Source: Paenibacillus sp. oral taxon 786 str. D14
GTDB lineage: Bacteria; Bacillota; Bacilli; Paenibacillales; Paenibacillaceae
Length of the DNA: 42,702 bases
Assembly (NCBI RefSeq): GCF_000159955.1
Contig: NZ_GG695976.1
Span: forward strand, 1 to 42,702
Direction of reading: 5' to 3'
The notes beneath the pieces are model-generated. The model saw only the letters and a program-made list of their open reading frames with translations, made no database searches and was not told where the DNA came from. Each line of letters begins with the position of its first letter. Position 1 is the stretch's first letter. Below are positions 34,685-42,702 of this stretch, in pieces. Both the position numbers and the translations under genes were made by a program.

Positions 34685-35554
34685 CTATTCGGTCTTGAAG
34701 AATTTATTAATCAGGATTGTAAACACCAAGCATTCTAGAATAATAAAGACAGACACCGCGCTGCCATATCCATATCTGTACGTATTAAAAATAGTCGTGT
34801 ACATCAACGTGCTTGGTACCTCAGTAGCAAACAGCGGCCCGCCGCCCGTAAGTACATACACCAGATCAAAGACTTTGAAGGCTCCGATAATGGAGAAGAC
34901 AAGACATACTTTCAATATAGGCTTCATCAGCGGGATTGTAATGGAGAAGGCCGTCCGAATACGGGAAGCCCCGTCCATTTTCGCCGCTTCGAAGATTTCC
35001 TGCGAGATCGATTTCGCTCCGGCATACATCAGGAGCATATGATAACCGACATACTGCCAGAGGGTTGGAATGAAAGAAGCCGCGAGTGCGGTCTTCTTCT
35101 GACCGAGCCAGTCCTGGGCTAATTCAGACAAACCAATATTCTCAAGCAATGTATTTAAAAGGCCGTAATCCGCATTGTAGATTTTGGACCATAATTGCGC
35201 GATCACAACGGTGGAGATCAGTACCGGAATGAAGTACACCGTTCTATAAAAGCCCTCGCCTTTGACCGAAGATGCCAAAATCAAGGCAAGCAACAGAGAA
35301 ATCGGCAATTGAATGAAAACAGACGCTGCCGCAAACAGGAAGGAGTTCCGGATCGACAGTAAAGCCCGGGAATCCGTAAACATCTCCACATAATTATCTA
35401 GTCCAACAAACGTTCCCTTACCGACGCCATTCCAATCCAGTACGCTATAATAACTCGATACGAAAATCGGAATTAAGACGATCCCGCAAAAAATGAGAAG
35501 TGTAGGAAGCACAAATATCGCGATCGCTTTCTTATTGGAAAAAACTGTGTTCAT
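34685..35554 (-). CDS. Sugar ABC importer permease, MalF type
   Basis: A 289-residue permease with about six membrane segments and EAA loop FEAAKMDGASRIRTAFSITIP. GAGAGGAG precedes the ATG at 35554. The longer open frame crosses the intercistronic hairpin and has no ribosome site. It pairs with the permease at 33819-34676. Confidence 0.95.
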   Translation of the reverse strand: MNTVFSNKKAIAIFVLPTLLIFCGIVLIPIFVSSYYSVLDWNGVGKGTFVGLDNYVEMFTDSRALLSIRNSFLFAAASVFIQLPISLLLALILASSVKGEGFYRTVYFIPVLISTVVIAQLWSKIYNADYGLLNTLLENIGLSELAQDWLGQKKTALAASFIPTLWQYVGYHMLLMYAGAKSISQEIFEAAKMDGASRIRTAFSITIPLMKPILKVCLVFSIIGAFKVFDLVYVLTGGGPLFATEVPSTLMYTTIFNTYRYGYGSAVSVFIILECLVFTILINKFFKTE

Positions 35555-35571
35555 GTGAGTTCTCCTCTCAA

Positions 35572-35603
35572 AGATGTGGTCAGGGATCCCCCTGACCACA
35601 TCT
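35572..35603 (-). other. Intercistronic hairpin between binding-protein and permease genes
   Basis: The perfect 14-base stem AGATGTGGTCAGGG/CCCTGACCACATCT has the loop ATCC; extra outer pairing (CTCAAA with TTTGAG) may extend it. It fills the 69-base gap between the binding-protein and permease genes and has no T-run. It sits in the same place as the hairpin at 29799-29824 but has a different sequence. Confidence 0.85.
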
Positions 35604-35623
35604 GGTTTGAGATTATTCTAGAA

Positions 35624-36943
35624 TCAAAGTTTGAGTTCCGTCGGTTGGAGCTGCGCCATCTGTTTACAGAACTCTTCCGGCGTAATGTCACCAGCAAGAA
35701 GCGATGCAATCAAGTTCTTATGCGTTTCCGCAGATTCGGCAGGGAGAATATTATCCCACCAGGTAATAAACGAAGTCGCTGTCGACATAATCTCGGCAGC
35801 CGAACGATCCAGCGAAGAGAGACTCGATGTGTCTAGTCCATCGATTTTCCAGCTTGGGAGACCCGCTCCGGCCAGATAGCCTTGCGTTCCGAGCTGTTCA
35901 CTCAAATACATCAAGAAATCAACGGCTTCTTTAGGATGCTTCGTGTTGCTGCTGATGTAGAAACCATCCACCGCTCCGCCAAAAATCTCAGTAACCTTAC
36001 CTTTACCATCTTCAAATACAGGGAATGGAACGACTTGAACCTTGCCTTTTGTCGCCGAGGACGGATCCTCAATGCCTGCATTTACCCAGTTCGCCTGGAA
36101 CATCATCGCACCGCTGCCCGCATTAAATGCCCCCAGCATCTCGTCATAGCTCATGCTCAACATGCTGCTGTTGAATGCCCCAACCTTCGCGAGTTCCTGC
36201 ATTTTGGCAGCTGCAGCGACGAAATCTGGCGAATCCCATTTGGATGGATCTTTGAAGGCTTCGATCACCGCATCATATCCTGCCTGACGCATCGCGATAA
36301 TGTCATACCAATACATCCCCGGCCAGCGGTCTTTCTCGCCGATCAACGCCGGTGTAATTCCTGCTGCCTTCAATTTTTCTACCGCATCCAGCAGTTCGGT
36401 ATAAGTGGTTGGAATTTTGGCTCCCGCTTTATCGAACAGCTCAGTATTCACATAGAGATTGGCAATATGGGTGTAAACGGGGAGAGTATAAATTTTGCCG
36501 TCGGTTTCAATCGCTTCGGCCATCCCCGGCCCCATCTTGGACTTGATTTCATCTGTCAAATAACTGGAGATTTCCAGCACGTTGCCGGATTCAATGTAAG
36601 GCTGCATGAAGCTTCCGCCGCCCATACCGTAAAAGAGGTCAGGTGCTTCGTTGGCCGCCAGCGATGTTTTGATTTTCGTCTTATACTGCTCGCCTGTCGT
36701 ACCTGTTCGTTCAACCTGGATGTTGGGATGCTCTTTGTTCCACTTCTCAACAATTTCCGGCAGCAATTTTGCCGATGGATCCGTATTTCCTACGGATTGA
36801 TCCCAAAGCGTCAACTTAATGGAATCGCTTCCACTTCCGCCCGAAGATTTCTCTCCGGAGGAATTGGATGAGCACGCTGCTAAGCTTCCTGCGAGACCTA
36901 CTGCTAAAACGATACTCATGGATCTTTTTAATAACGCTTTCAT
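35624..36943 (-). CDS. Extracellular solute-binding lipoprotein, probably for arabinoxylo-oligosaccharides
   Basis: A signal peptide ends in LAAC (C24), followed by a serine/glycine tether and a type I sugar-binding fold (IKLTLWDQSVGNTDPSAKLL). It is the first gene of an operon with two permeases, the arabinofuranosidase and the CE4 protein, so its ligand is likely an arabinosylated xylo-oligosaccharide, which is inference. GGGAGG precedes the ATG. The start codon is embedded in a cre-like sequence. No clear terminator separates it from the response-regulator gene 107 bases upstream. Confidence 0.94.
   Translation of the reverse strand: MKALLKRSMSIVLAVGLAGSLAACSSNSSGEKSSGGSGSDSIKLTLWDQSVGNTDPSAKLLPEIVEKWNKEHPNIQVERTGTTGEQYKTKIKTSLAANEAPDLFYGMGGGSFMQPYIESGNVLEISSYLTDEIKSKMGPGMAEAIETDGKIYTLPVYTHIANLYVNTELFDKAGAKIPTTYTELLDAVEKLKAAGITPALIGEKDRWPGMYWYDIIAMRQAGYDAVIEAFKDPSKWDSPDFVAAAAKMQELAKVGAFNSSMLSMSYDEMLGAFNAGSGAMMFQANWVNAGIEDPSSATKGKVQVVPFPVFEDGKGKVTEIFGGAVDGFYISSNTKHPKEAVDFLMYLSEQLGTQGYLAGAGLPSWKIDGLDTSSLSSLDRSAAEIMSTATSFITWWDNILPAESAETHKNLIASLLAGDITPEEFCKQMAQLQPTELKL
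36929..36942 (-). promoter_or_regulatory. cre-like site at the binding-protein start codon
   Basis: Minus-strand TGAAAGCGTTATTA fits the cre consensus with one mismatch, and it overlaps codons 1-5 of the binding-protein gene. It could act as an intragenic roadblock. Confidence 0.5.
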
Positions 36944-37050
36944 CTCTTTGACCTCCCAATAGAATTCGATGCATCTAAAGCCATTTTAGGGAAGTCGGCG
37001 GGAATCCTCCATTCACAAAACGCACATCCCCTTATAAAATTCGATCATCC

Positions 37051-38637
37051 TTATTGGCATTTTCCAACCCGATACTCGTTCATTGATCTGCCCATGGCCT
37101 TCTTAAATAAGATGCTAAAATAATGTGGGTCCGTAATCCCCACCTGTGCCCCAATCTCGTAACCTTTTAAATCGGTTGTTTTGAGAAGCGTCTCCGCCTT
37201 CTTCATACGCAGGTTCGTCAAGTACTCGACGAAGGTCTGCCCCGTCTCCTTCTTCATCAACCGTCCCAAATGACCCGGACTCACAAAGAAGGCTGCCGCG
37301 GTACTAGCCAACCCCACCTCCGGATCTCCCAGATTTTCTTCCAGGTAGGCTTTCACCTGACTGATCAGGTTCCCTTCCTTGTCTTGCCTCTTCGACAAAA
37401 TTGCCTCCGAAACCACAACGACGTAGCGCTCCAAGGTTTGGACTAGTTCCGGCAAATTGTCGGCTGTCATGACAGCGAGCATCGTTTCTTTAAGTAGCCC
37501 CTGTTCTTCCTCAATCCCTTGCTCTGTGATCGCACGCTGGCATTCATGGATCACATCCAACGCGGCCATACGGAAATCCGATTCACTTGAGAATGACAGA
37601 TCAAAAATCTGGCTTAGCAGCTGCACTGCACGTTCGGACGATCCGACGCTAACATAAAACTGGAGCTGTCGCAGAAGCTCTGGATCGGATTGGTACGTCT
37701 CTTCCCGGTTCCCGATCATTTCTTCATAACATACGACTTGATTATTCCCGACGAAGGCTTTGTAGCGGATGGCTCGGCAGGCCTCTTGATAGCTCAGACG
37801 TGCGTCTTGCACATTCTCACGCTTTCGGCCGACTCCAATGTTGACCAAACATTGAGTGGAAGCGAGGAGATAAGCCATCAGTGATTCACAAGTCTCCGCG
37901 AGCTCTCTCCCCGGATAAAATGAGACGAGGATGAATTGATTACGGGTCTCGGATAAGATCTCAACCAGCGGATCGTTCTGGAAAAACAGCTCGATCTGAT
38001 GCTTGCACACCAGCCCTAGCATAATCAGCTGCTCCTCAGTGTGTTTCTCAGAGACCGGAGCGATCTCGACAACCGCAACCTGAAACCCGCTGCTCTGCCG
38101 GAATGCAGGTAATTTGAAGTAATCGGCCTGCTCGACTATTTCCTCCCGGGACAACGCGCCGTTCAACCACTGAAATAGAAATCTTTCGCGCAGATAGGGC
38201 AAGTTCCGCTCCAGCTCTTCCTTCATCTTTGAGATTTCCTTGGCCCGTGTTCGCTCTTCATGAATTTTCTGCTTGAGATTCCCCGCAACATGAAGCAGGT
38301 CCGAGGCTCGGATGGGCTTCAATAGGAAGTCGAAGATCCCAATTTTGATGCCCTGCTGTGCGTATTCGAACTCGTCATGACCGCTCACAACCACGATTTT
38401 GATGTGCGGATACCTCTCAAGCACTCTTCGGCTAAGCTCAATCCCATCCATATTGGGCATATAAATATCGGTAAAGATAATATCTGGATTCTGCTCCTCC
38501 ACCAGCTCCAGCGCTTCTTGGGCATTGGAGGCTTCCCCCGTAATCTCGAAGCCCTCCTGTTCCCAATCAATACGCAAACGAATCAAATTCCGGATCAAAT
38601 GTTCATCATCAACGATCAAAACCTTTAATTTTTCCAT
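37051..38637 (-). CDS. Response regulator, YesN type, with AraC-type output domain
   Basis: The receiver domain (about 1-120) has phospho-acceptor D57 in FTDIYMPNMDG and the LLKPI lysine. A long linker (about 125-420) follows, then two AraC-type helix-turn-helix motifs at the end (VGLASTAAAFFVSPGHLGRLMKK and YEIGAQVGITDPHYFSILFKK, split here by text). At 528 residues it is the normal YesN length. It overlaps the kinase gene by 13 bases and lies just upstream of the arabinoxylan importer operon, its probable target. Confidence 0.96.
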   Translation of the reverse strand: MEKLKVLIVDDEHLIRNLIRLRIDWEQEGFEITGEASNAQEALELVEEQNPDIIFTDIYMPNMDGIELSRRVLERYPHIKIVVVSGHDEFEYAQQGIKIGIFDFLLKPIRASDLLHVAGNLKQKIHEERTRAKEISKMKEELERNLPYLRERFLFQWLNGALSREEIVEQADYFKLPAFRQSSGFQVAVVEIAPVSEKHTEEQLIMLGLVCKHQIELFFQNDPLVEILSETRNQFILVSFYPGRELAETCESLMAYLLASTQCLVNIGVGRKRENVQDARLSYQEACRAIRYKAFVGNNQVVCYEEMIGNREETYQSDPELLRQLQFYVSVGSSERAVQLLSQIFDLSFSSESDFRMAALDVIHECQRAITEQGIEEEQGLLKETMLAVMTADNLPELVQTLERYVVVVSEAILSKRQDKEGNLISQVKAYLEENLGDPEVGLASTAAAFFVSPGHLGRLMKKETGQTFVEYLTNLRMKKAETLLKTTDLKGYEIGAQVGITDPHYFSILFKKAMGRSMNEYRVGKCQ

Positions 38638-40448
38638 GGCGAATCTACTCCAATCGGTAAGGTTAAAGTCATCGTCGTTCCGACTCCAGGTTCACTATCA
38701 ATATGTAAGACATCTCGATCATCGTAAAAGATCCGCAATCGTTCCTTGGTTCCCCAAAGCCCAAAGCTCTTGATCTGACCTTGTCTTTCCGTAAGTAAGA
38801 TTTCCTCGATTTCCTCCTTCGACATCCCCACGCCGTCATCTGAAATGGTGATGACCACAGCAGAGTCTGCGGATTTCGCGCTGATGCGTATGATCCCTTT
38901 GGCACCTTTCGGTCTAATGCCATGATACAGCGAGTTCTCAACCAACGGCTGCAGCACCAGCTTGGGAATCGGGATCATGGCACATTCCCTATCTACCTCG
39001 AACTGAGCCTCGAAGACATTGTCGTACCGTACGCTCTGGATCTTCAAATAATTGCGGACCATCTCGATTTCTTCCGAAACGGTAATGACGTCCTGACCTT
39101 TGCTAACACTTAAGCGATAGTAGGTTCCCAACGCCTCGATCAGCTCACATACCTGCTCGTTGTCTCCGGATAGTGCCAATGAAGTAATGGAGTCCAACGT
39201 GTTGTATAGAAAATGAGGTTTGATCTGAGACTGAAGCGCATTGAGTTCTGCTCTGCGTATTGTCTTCTGTTCTTCGATGACGCGCTTTAACAGTTGATCA
39301 ATTTGCTCAATCATCTGATTATATCCGTGGTACAACTGTTCCATCTCGAAGCTGTTTCGCTCAGCGCTGACCTTCATGAAGTTCCCGCTTGGTGCTCGAT
39401 TCATAGCCCGCAGCAGCTTCTGAATCGGCTTAATAATGCTGCGCGAGATGATAAAGGAGCTAACGAAGAAAATCGTTCCGTTGATAAGCAACAGCCCGAA
39501 AGCCAATAGGACCAAAGATTGATTTCGGAACTCCATGTTCTTATGCGGCGAGAGGCTCACGAACTTCCAGTTATAAGCCCCGCCCGACAAATAAGTTACC
39601 GTATATTTCAGGGAGCCTAAATGGACGGTTAAATTCCCTGAGTCACTTTGCTGAAATCGATCCTCTAGTAATGCTAGGTTTGTATTCAACAGCTCAAATA
39701 TAGCCGATTTCCCGGGCTCATCCGTGGAATCAGCAACAATGGTCTGATTATTCTCATCCAAAATGGCAATTTGCAACGAAGTTTCACTAAGCAGATTCGA
39801 ATAGGCTTGTACCAACGCATCATCCTTGATCTCGATGACCAATACCCCAAGGGGGGCTGTGTTATCGAGATCCCGAATCAATCGGATGAAGGAGACGATA
39901 TTCCCGCCGGATGTCCCCTCCCCGCCTCTACGATCCAGTCTCAGAATATATTTGCCGTTATTGCTCAATACCTGTTCGTACCAAGGGGCGTCCTTGATGT
40001 TTACCTCCATGTACGTTGGCAGCTCCTGGGTGGCAACTGAAAAACGATGTCCTCCATTATCGTAAATATGTACCGAGTCGATAATCGGAACCGCTTGCAT
40101 TAAATTGTATAAATAAGAGCTGACCTTCGATTGGGTTTGAAGGTTAGCATACACATCCCCTTGCCGAAGCAAGTTCTGCAGATTGCGGTCCGAGAAAATC
40201 ATCTTCGAATAGTTGTTCACATTCTCGATCATCAGGTCTATGTTCGTTCGAATCGATGTAATCGTTTGCAAAGATGCTTCGTTAATTTTCTTCTGGGCGG
40301 AGTTCGCCGCGATTTGGCTCAATACCAAGTAGCTGAAGCCTACGGTCAGCAGTATGACCAAGAAATAGGCAGACGGGATCTTAAATGCGAGTTTCTTTGG
40401 TTTTCCGTAGCTTATAGTTCTTAAGGTATCCCTAAGTTGTGCCCTCAT
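38625..40448 (-). CDS. Membrane sensor histidine kinase, YesM type
   Basis: The first membrane segment lies near residues 27-50, followed by an extracytoplasmic sensor region to about 295, a second membrane segment (about 300-325), a HAMP linker, and the kinase part with QIKPHFLYNTLDSI (probable phospho-acceptor H412), ISDDGVGMS and SFGLWGTKERL. An ATG at 40448, 8 bases after AGGAGG, is preferred over the upstream ATG at 40475. It is paired with the regulator that overlaps its end. Confidence 0.95.
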   Translation of the reverse strand: MRAQLRDTLRTISYGKPKKLAFKIPSAYFLVILLTVGFSYLVLSQIAANSAQKKINEASLQTITSIRTNIDLMIENVNNYSKMIFSDRNLQNLLRQGDVYANLQTQSKVSSYLYNLMQAVPIIDSVHIYDNGGHRFSVATQELPTYMEVNIKDAPWYEQVLSNNGKYILRLDRRGGEGTSGGNIVSFIRLIRDLDNTAPLGVLVIEIKDDALVQAYSNLLSETSLQIAILDENNQTIVADSTDEPGKSAIFELLNTNLALLEDRFQQSDSGNLTVHLGSLKYTVTYLSGGAYNWKFVSLSPHKNMEFRNQSLVLLAFGLLLINGTIFFVSSFIISRSIIKPIQKLLRAMNRAPSGNFMKVSAERNSFEMEQLYHGYNQMIEQIDQLLKRVIEEQKTIRRAELNALQSQIKPHFLYNTLDSITSLALSGDNEQVCELIEALGTYYRLSVSKGQDVITVSEEIEMVRNYLKIQSVRYDNVFEAQFEVDRECAMIPIPKLVLQPLVENSLYHGIRPKGAKGIIRISAKSADSAVVITISDDGVGMSKEEIEEILLTERQGQIKSFGLWGTKERLRIFYDDRDVLHIDSEPGVGTTMTLTLPIGVDSPWKN

Positions 40449-40542
40449 TTCATCGGCCTCCTGCTTCTGATGCAAATATCTATAACCCCCATTATATAAC
40501 GACCGTCTCTCCTATGGGACATAGCCGATTTCATTCTACCTT

Positions 40543-40576
40543 AAGGCCATCTGTCACCTCAGTGACAAATGGCCTT
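40543..40576. terminator. Strong hairpin after the esterase gene
   Basis: AAGGCCAT and TGTCAC pair with GTGACA and ATGGCCTT around the loop CTCA, with one bulge on each side. It lies 31 bases after the esterase stop. There is no T-run on either strand, so it may act as an RNA-end stabiliser or a weak terminator. Confidence 0.65.
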
Positions 40577-40607
40577 GGAATTGAACAAGTATGAGGATGT
40601 AGGGGGG

Positions 40608-42416
40608 CTAGTGGAACAGATCCGGCAGAATATCATAAATGTACTGATTCACCCAATGCCAAGCATGCGTACCGCCGTCGCCTACAATGAAATAGAAGTT
40701 CCCTTTAGTCGTATCCGATGAGTAGATAAAAGTGTCCGTGAGTTGCTTCATCGCATCAATCTGCGGTTTTAAATTCGGATAAGCAATATCCAGGTTGCCG
40801 GTGGCACTGAAAATATAATAATCCTGCGGTTGATAGCCCGCATCTTTCACAACTTTGGCCAGATATTCCGCGGTTTCCTTCGGTTTGCTGCCCCCGGCTC
40901 CCTGGCCTAACACCCAACTATCACCGCTTAACGGCAGGTAATACTTAAAGTAGTCAAGCTTATGAATAAAAGTATACCAAGTTGTAACGGATCCCATAGA
41001 GAAGCCGCCGAACGCCCGATGCTCCCGGGAAGCCTTCAAATCTTCCGGGCTAGCCGATTGGGCATAGGTATGATATTGGGTCTCTACCAATGGAAGAATG
41101 ATATTGGTCAATTCCTCGTGGAATAGGGCGGTATCATTCTTCCCGCCATAGAAGGTTGGCGTAACCACAATCAACGGCTCGATATCCCCGTTTGCGATCA
41201 TATTGTCCAAGATTTTCGCGAGCTCCTTGCTTTGCCCTGGTCCGCCAAAGAGCAGGTCTTCATTTTCCCCGCCGCCGTGCATCAGGTATAGAACATTATA
41301 TTTCTTCGCGGGATCGGAAGGGTCATAGCCATAAGGAAGATAGACATTCAACTTCTTCTCGTCCATTCCGTTCGTTACATTCGGTGCCAAGTATGTGAGT
41401 CTCTCGATGGTGCCTGGTTGATCGCTGGCCATCCGATAGGCATCCGGAACCGGCTTGAAATATTTCTCATTGGCCGCTTCTTCCGTCATTTCCAATTGGT
41501 CCACCGCAGCTTGGATCATGGCAATCTGTTCGTCTATCTGTTGTTGGGTGACTTTTTTATCGTTTAACACGTTAGCCGCGACAACCTTCGTGAGAGCTTC
41601 CGTAACGACATCGGGGTTTTTATATAGCTTGAAGTCAAGCTTGAGTGTGCTTCGGAACAAGTTGAGAAGATCATAAGGATTTACTCCGCTAATGTCGCCC
41701 TTCCCCTTGCCGTTTAGAACCAGTTCCCCGAACTTTCCCGTGTCATTCCAGGCATTGCCTGTGGCATCAAAGACGTTAAGCGTACCCGCTCTCGTTGATC
41801 CTTTGGCATCGTTGATTTGCAGCTCGAAGCCTACAACCTTGTTGTTTTCGGGTTTGGATTTCAAAGCAATTCGGGCTTCGATTACATATCCGCCGTCCAC
41901 TCGTTTCGCAGCCGTATAAAACCGCTGCACATCCCCGTTGTCTACCGACTGGTTATTCTCATAATTGACGCGAAAATGCACATCGTCTACACCATATTCC
42001 AAGGTCTTGTCATGGTTCTCATCAAGAAACAACTCCAAGGAATCTTGCATGTACGGGTTTACGGAGGCAACGGATAGGTGCGGGTCCTTGACTTCAGCCA
42101 GAACATAGAGAGCCTGGTCATCCCATAGCGCTCTTAAAACAGCAGAGGCCTCCACCTCGCCCGACACATGTTGGGGTGACACCGGCTGCGCCTTGCTCCA
42201 TACCTTATCCACGTTACCATCGATCACAGGCGACCCGAATTTCGCGACCATTCTGCCTTGAGGATCGAATCCGTTCTTGACTCCCGGATCAGGATGACCT
42301 GGACCCGCAGCTGCAGCAGCCTCTGCTCCCGAATAGGAAGCATTCGTTAGCATTAAGGATACACTGATCAACAACATCATCATGGATTGCAGGAATAGCC
42401 TTATTCTTCTCTTCAT
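40608..42416 (-). CDS. Secreted CBM9-CE1 esterase (feruloyl/acetyl xylan esterase type)
   Basis: The protein of about 602 residues has a signal peptide, a CBM9-like carbohydrate-binding module (about 50-235), a linker region (about 240-330) and an alpha/beta-hydrolase of the CE1/esterase D type (about 340-602). The nucleophile is S473 in GGFSMGS; NVLYLMHGGGENE and GDGGTHAWHWVN (catalytic His) are also family landmarks. The CBM9 part shares LFLDEN and QINDAK patterns with the xylanase at 5699-8761. It would release ferulate or acetate from xylan. AGGAGGG precedes the ATG at 42416; the frame is open to 42473 but has no ribosome site there. Confidence 0.93.
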   Translation of the reverse strand: MKRRIRLFLQSMMMLLISVSLMLTNASYSGAEAAAAAGPGHPDPGVKNGFDPQGRMVAKFGSPVIDGNVDKVWSKAQPVSPQHVSGEVEASAVLRALWDDQALYVLAEVKDPHLSVASVNPYMQDSLELFLDENHDKTLEYGVDDVHFRVNYENNQSVDNGDVQRFYTAAKRVDGGYVIEARIALKSKPENNKVVGFELQINDAKGSTRAGTLNVFDATGNAWNDTGKFGELVLNGKGKGDISGVNPYDLLNLFRSTLKLDFKLYKNPDVVTEALTKVVAANVLNDKKVTQQQIDEQIAMIQAAVDQLEMTEEAANEKYFKPVPDAYRMASDQPGTIERLTYLAPNVTNGMDEKKLNVYLPYGYDPSDPAKKYNVLYLMHGGGENEDLLFGGPGQSKELAKILDNMIANGDIEPLIVVTPTFYGGKNDTALFHEELTNIILPLVETQYHTYAQSASPEDLKASREHRAFGGFSMGSVTTWYTFIHKLDYFKYYLPLSGDSWVLGQGAGGSKPKETAEYLAKVVKDAGYQPQDYYIFSATGNLDIAYPNLKPQIDAMKQLTDTFIYSSDTTKGNFYFIVGDGGTHAWHWVNQYIYDILPDLFH

Positions 42417-42501
42417 GAAAGAATCCCTCCTACGATCGTCATGTTCTCTTGGTTTTGCTCGCGAGTCTCCCATCCATCCCAGGTTGTGAACTTACTATCT
42501 G

Positions 42502-42564
42502 CTAACCGATTCCAACGATAACTGAAGTAACACTTCTATCAGATGCTAATAGAAGCGCTTTCAT
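42502..42564 (-). CDS. 20-codon leader ORF upstream of the esterase
   Basis: This mini-ORF starts MKALLLASDR and ends VIVGIG, with a strong ribosome site (AAAGGAGG, 6 bases before the ATG). It ends 85 bases before the esterase start. Its codons 1-5 are a cre-like palindrome, and an inverted repeat CTTCTAT/ATAGAAG (42533-42539, 42549-42555) lies inside it. It might encode a leader peptide or simply put a ribosome on the transcript. No homologue is known to me. Confidence 0.45.
   Translation of the reverse strand: MKALLLASDRSVTSVIVGIG
42550..42563 (-). promoter_or_regulatory. cre-like CcpA operator upstream of the esterase
   Basis: Minus-strand TGAAAGCGCTTCTA has the AAGCGCTT core and two mismatches to the cre consensus. 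It covers the start of the 20-codon leader ORF. Confidence 0.55.
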
Positions 42565-42702
42565 AAATTCCCTCCTTTAAGTTCATTTAGTTTGTTGCAC
42601 CCATATTTTAGAAAAAATTACACAGCGACTACATTCAAAATTTGAACCATCCCTTTCAATTTTCAAACATTCCTAGAGGCAAATGACATAGTGAACAATA
42701 AG

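Noticed and set aside
35882..36871. Plus-strand frame of 329 codons opposite the arabinoxylan binding-protein gene
   Set aside because: It is a shadow of a real lipoprotein gene, with no domain and no ribosome site.

Overview
The window looks like chromosomal DNA of a plant-biomass-degrading, Gram-positive, Paenibacillus-like bacterium. Support for this comes from lipoprotein solute-binding proteins, importer operons without their own ATPase, YesM/YesN-type two-component pairs with AraC-type output domains, strong AGGAGG ribosome sites, CcpA-type cre palindromes, a full Mrp antiporter operon and a type I-C CRISPR repeat of the Bacillus kind. This is inference from gene content; no rRNA or marker gene is present. 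Almost all genes lie on the minus strand.

Layout. (1) 1-4441: CRISPR locus with cas3 (minus), a 17-spacer type I-C array transcribed on minus, a leader on its right side, and a decayed repeat in the opposite orientation beyond the 3' end of cas3. No other cas gene is in the window. (2) 4442-8809: a YitT-family membrane protein, then a large secreted multidomain GH10 xylanase on plus. (3) 8815-16457: a sugar importer locus (permease, permease, solute-binding protein), then a sensor kinase, a response regulator and a second solute-binding protein. (4) 16628-19552: ahpF and ahpC behind a promoter overlapped by Fur/PerR-like boxes, then two small proteins, one resembling the RRXRR domain of IscB. 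(5) 19664-26276: mrpABCDEFG (minus), divergent from a KdpD-like universal stress protein. (6) 26370-31212: a short tyrosine recombinase lacking its first catalytic arginine, an AraC regulator, and a second importer (binding protein plus two permeases) that overlaps the regulator tail to tail. (7) 31593-42564: an arabinoxylan locus with a CE4 deacetylase, GH51 arabinofuranosidase, two permeases and a binding protein, a second kinase/regulator pair, and a secreted CBM9-CE1 esterase.

How it may work together (inference). The xylanase and CE1 esterase act outside the cell on feruloylated arabinoxylan, and each carries a CBM9-type module. ABC importers, probably powered by a shared MsmX-type ATPase encoded elsewhere, take up the oligosaccharides. 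GH51 and the signal-less CE4 protein would finish them in the cytoplasm. The kinase/regulator pairs sense sugars, and cre palindromes at or near the starts of five transcription units suggest joint carbon catabolite repression.

The points most worth a second look are the RRXRR-like mini-protein, the cas3-plus-array arrangement with its inverted decayed repeat, mini-ORFs whose first codons are a cre palindrome, the recombinase missing its arginine, the antisense arrangement of the AraC regulator with the transporter operon, and large hairpins at the binding-protein/permease junctions.
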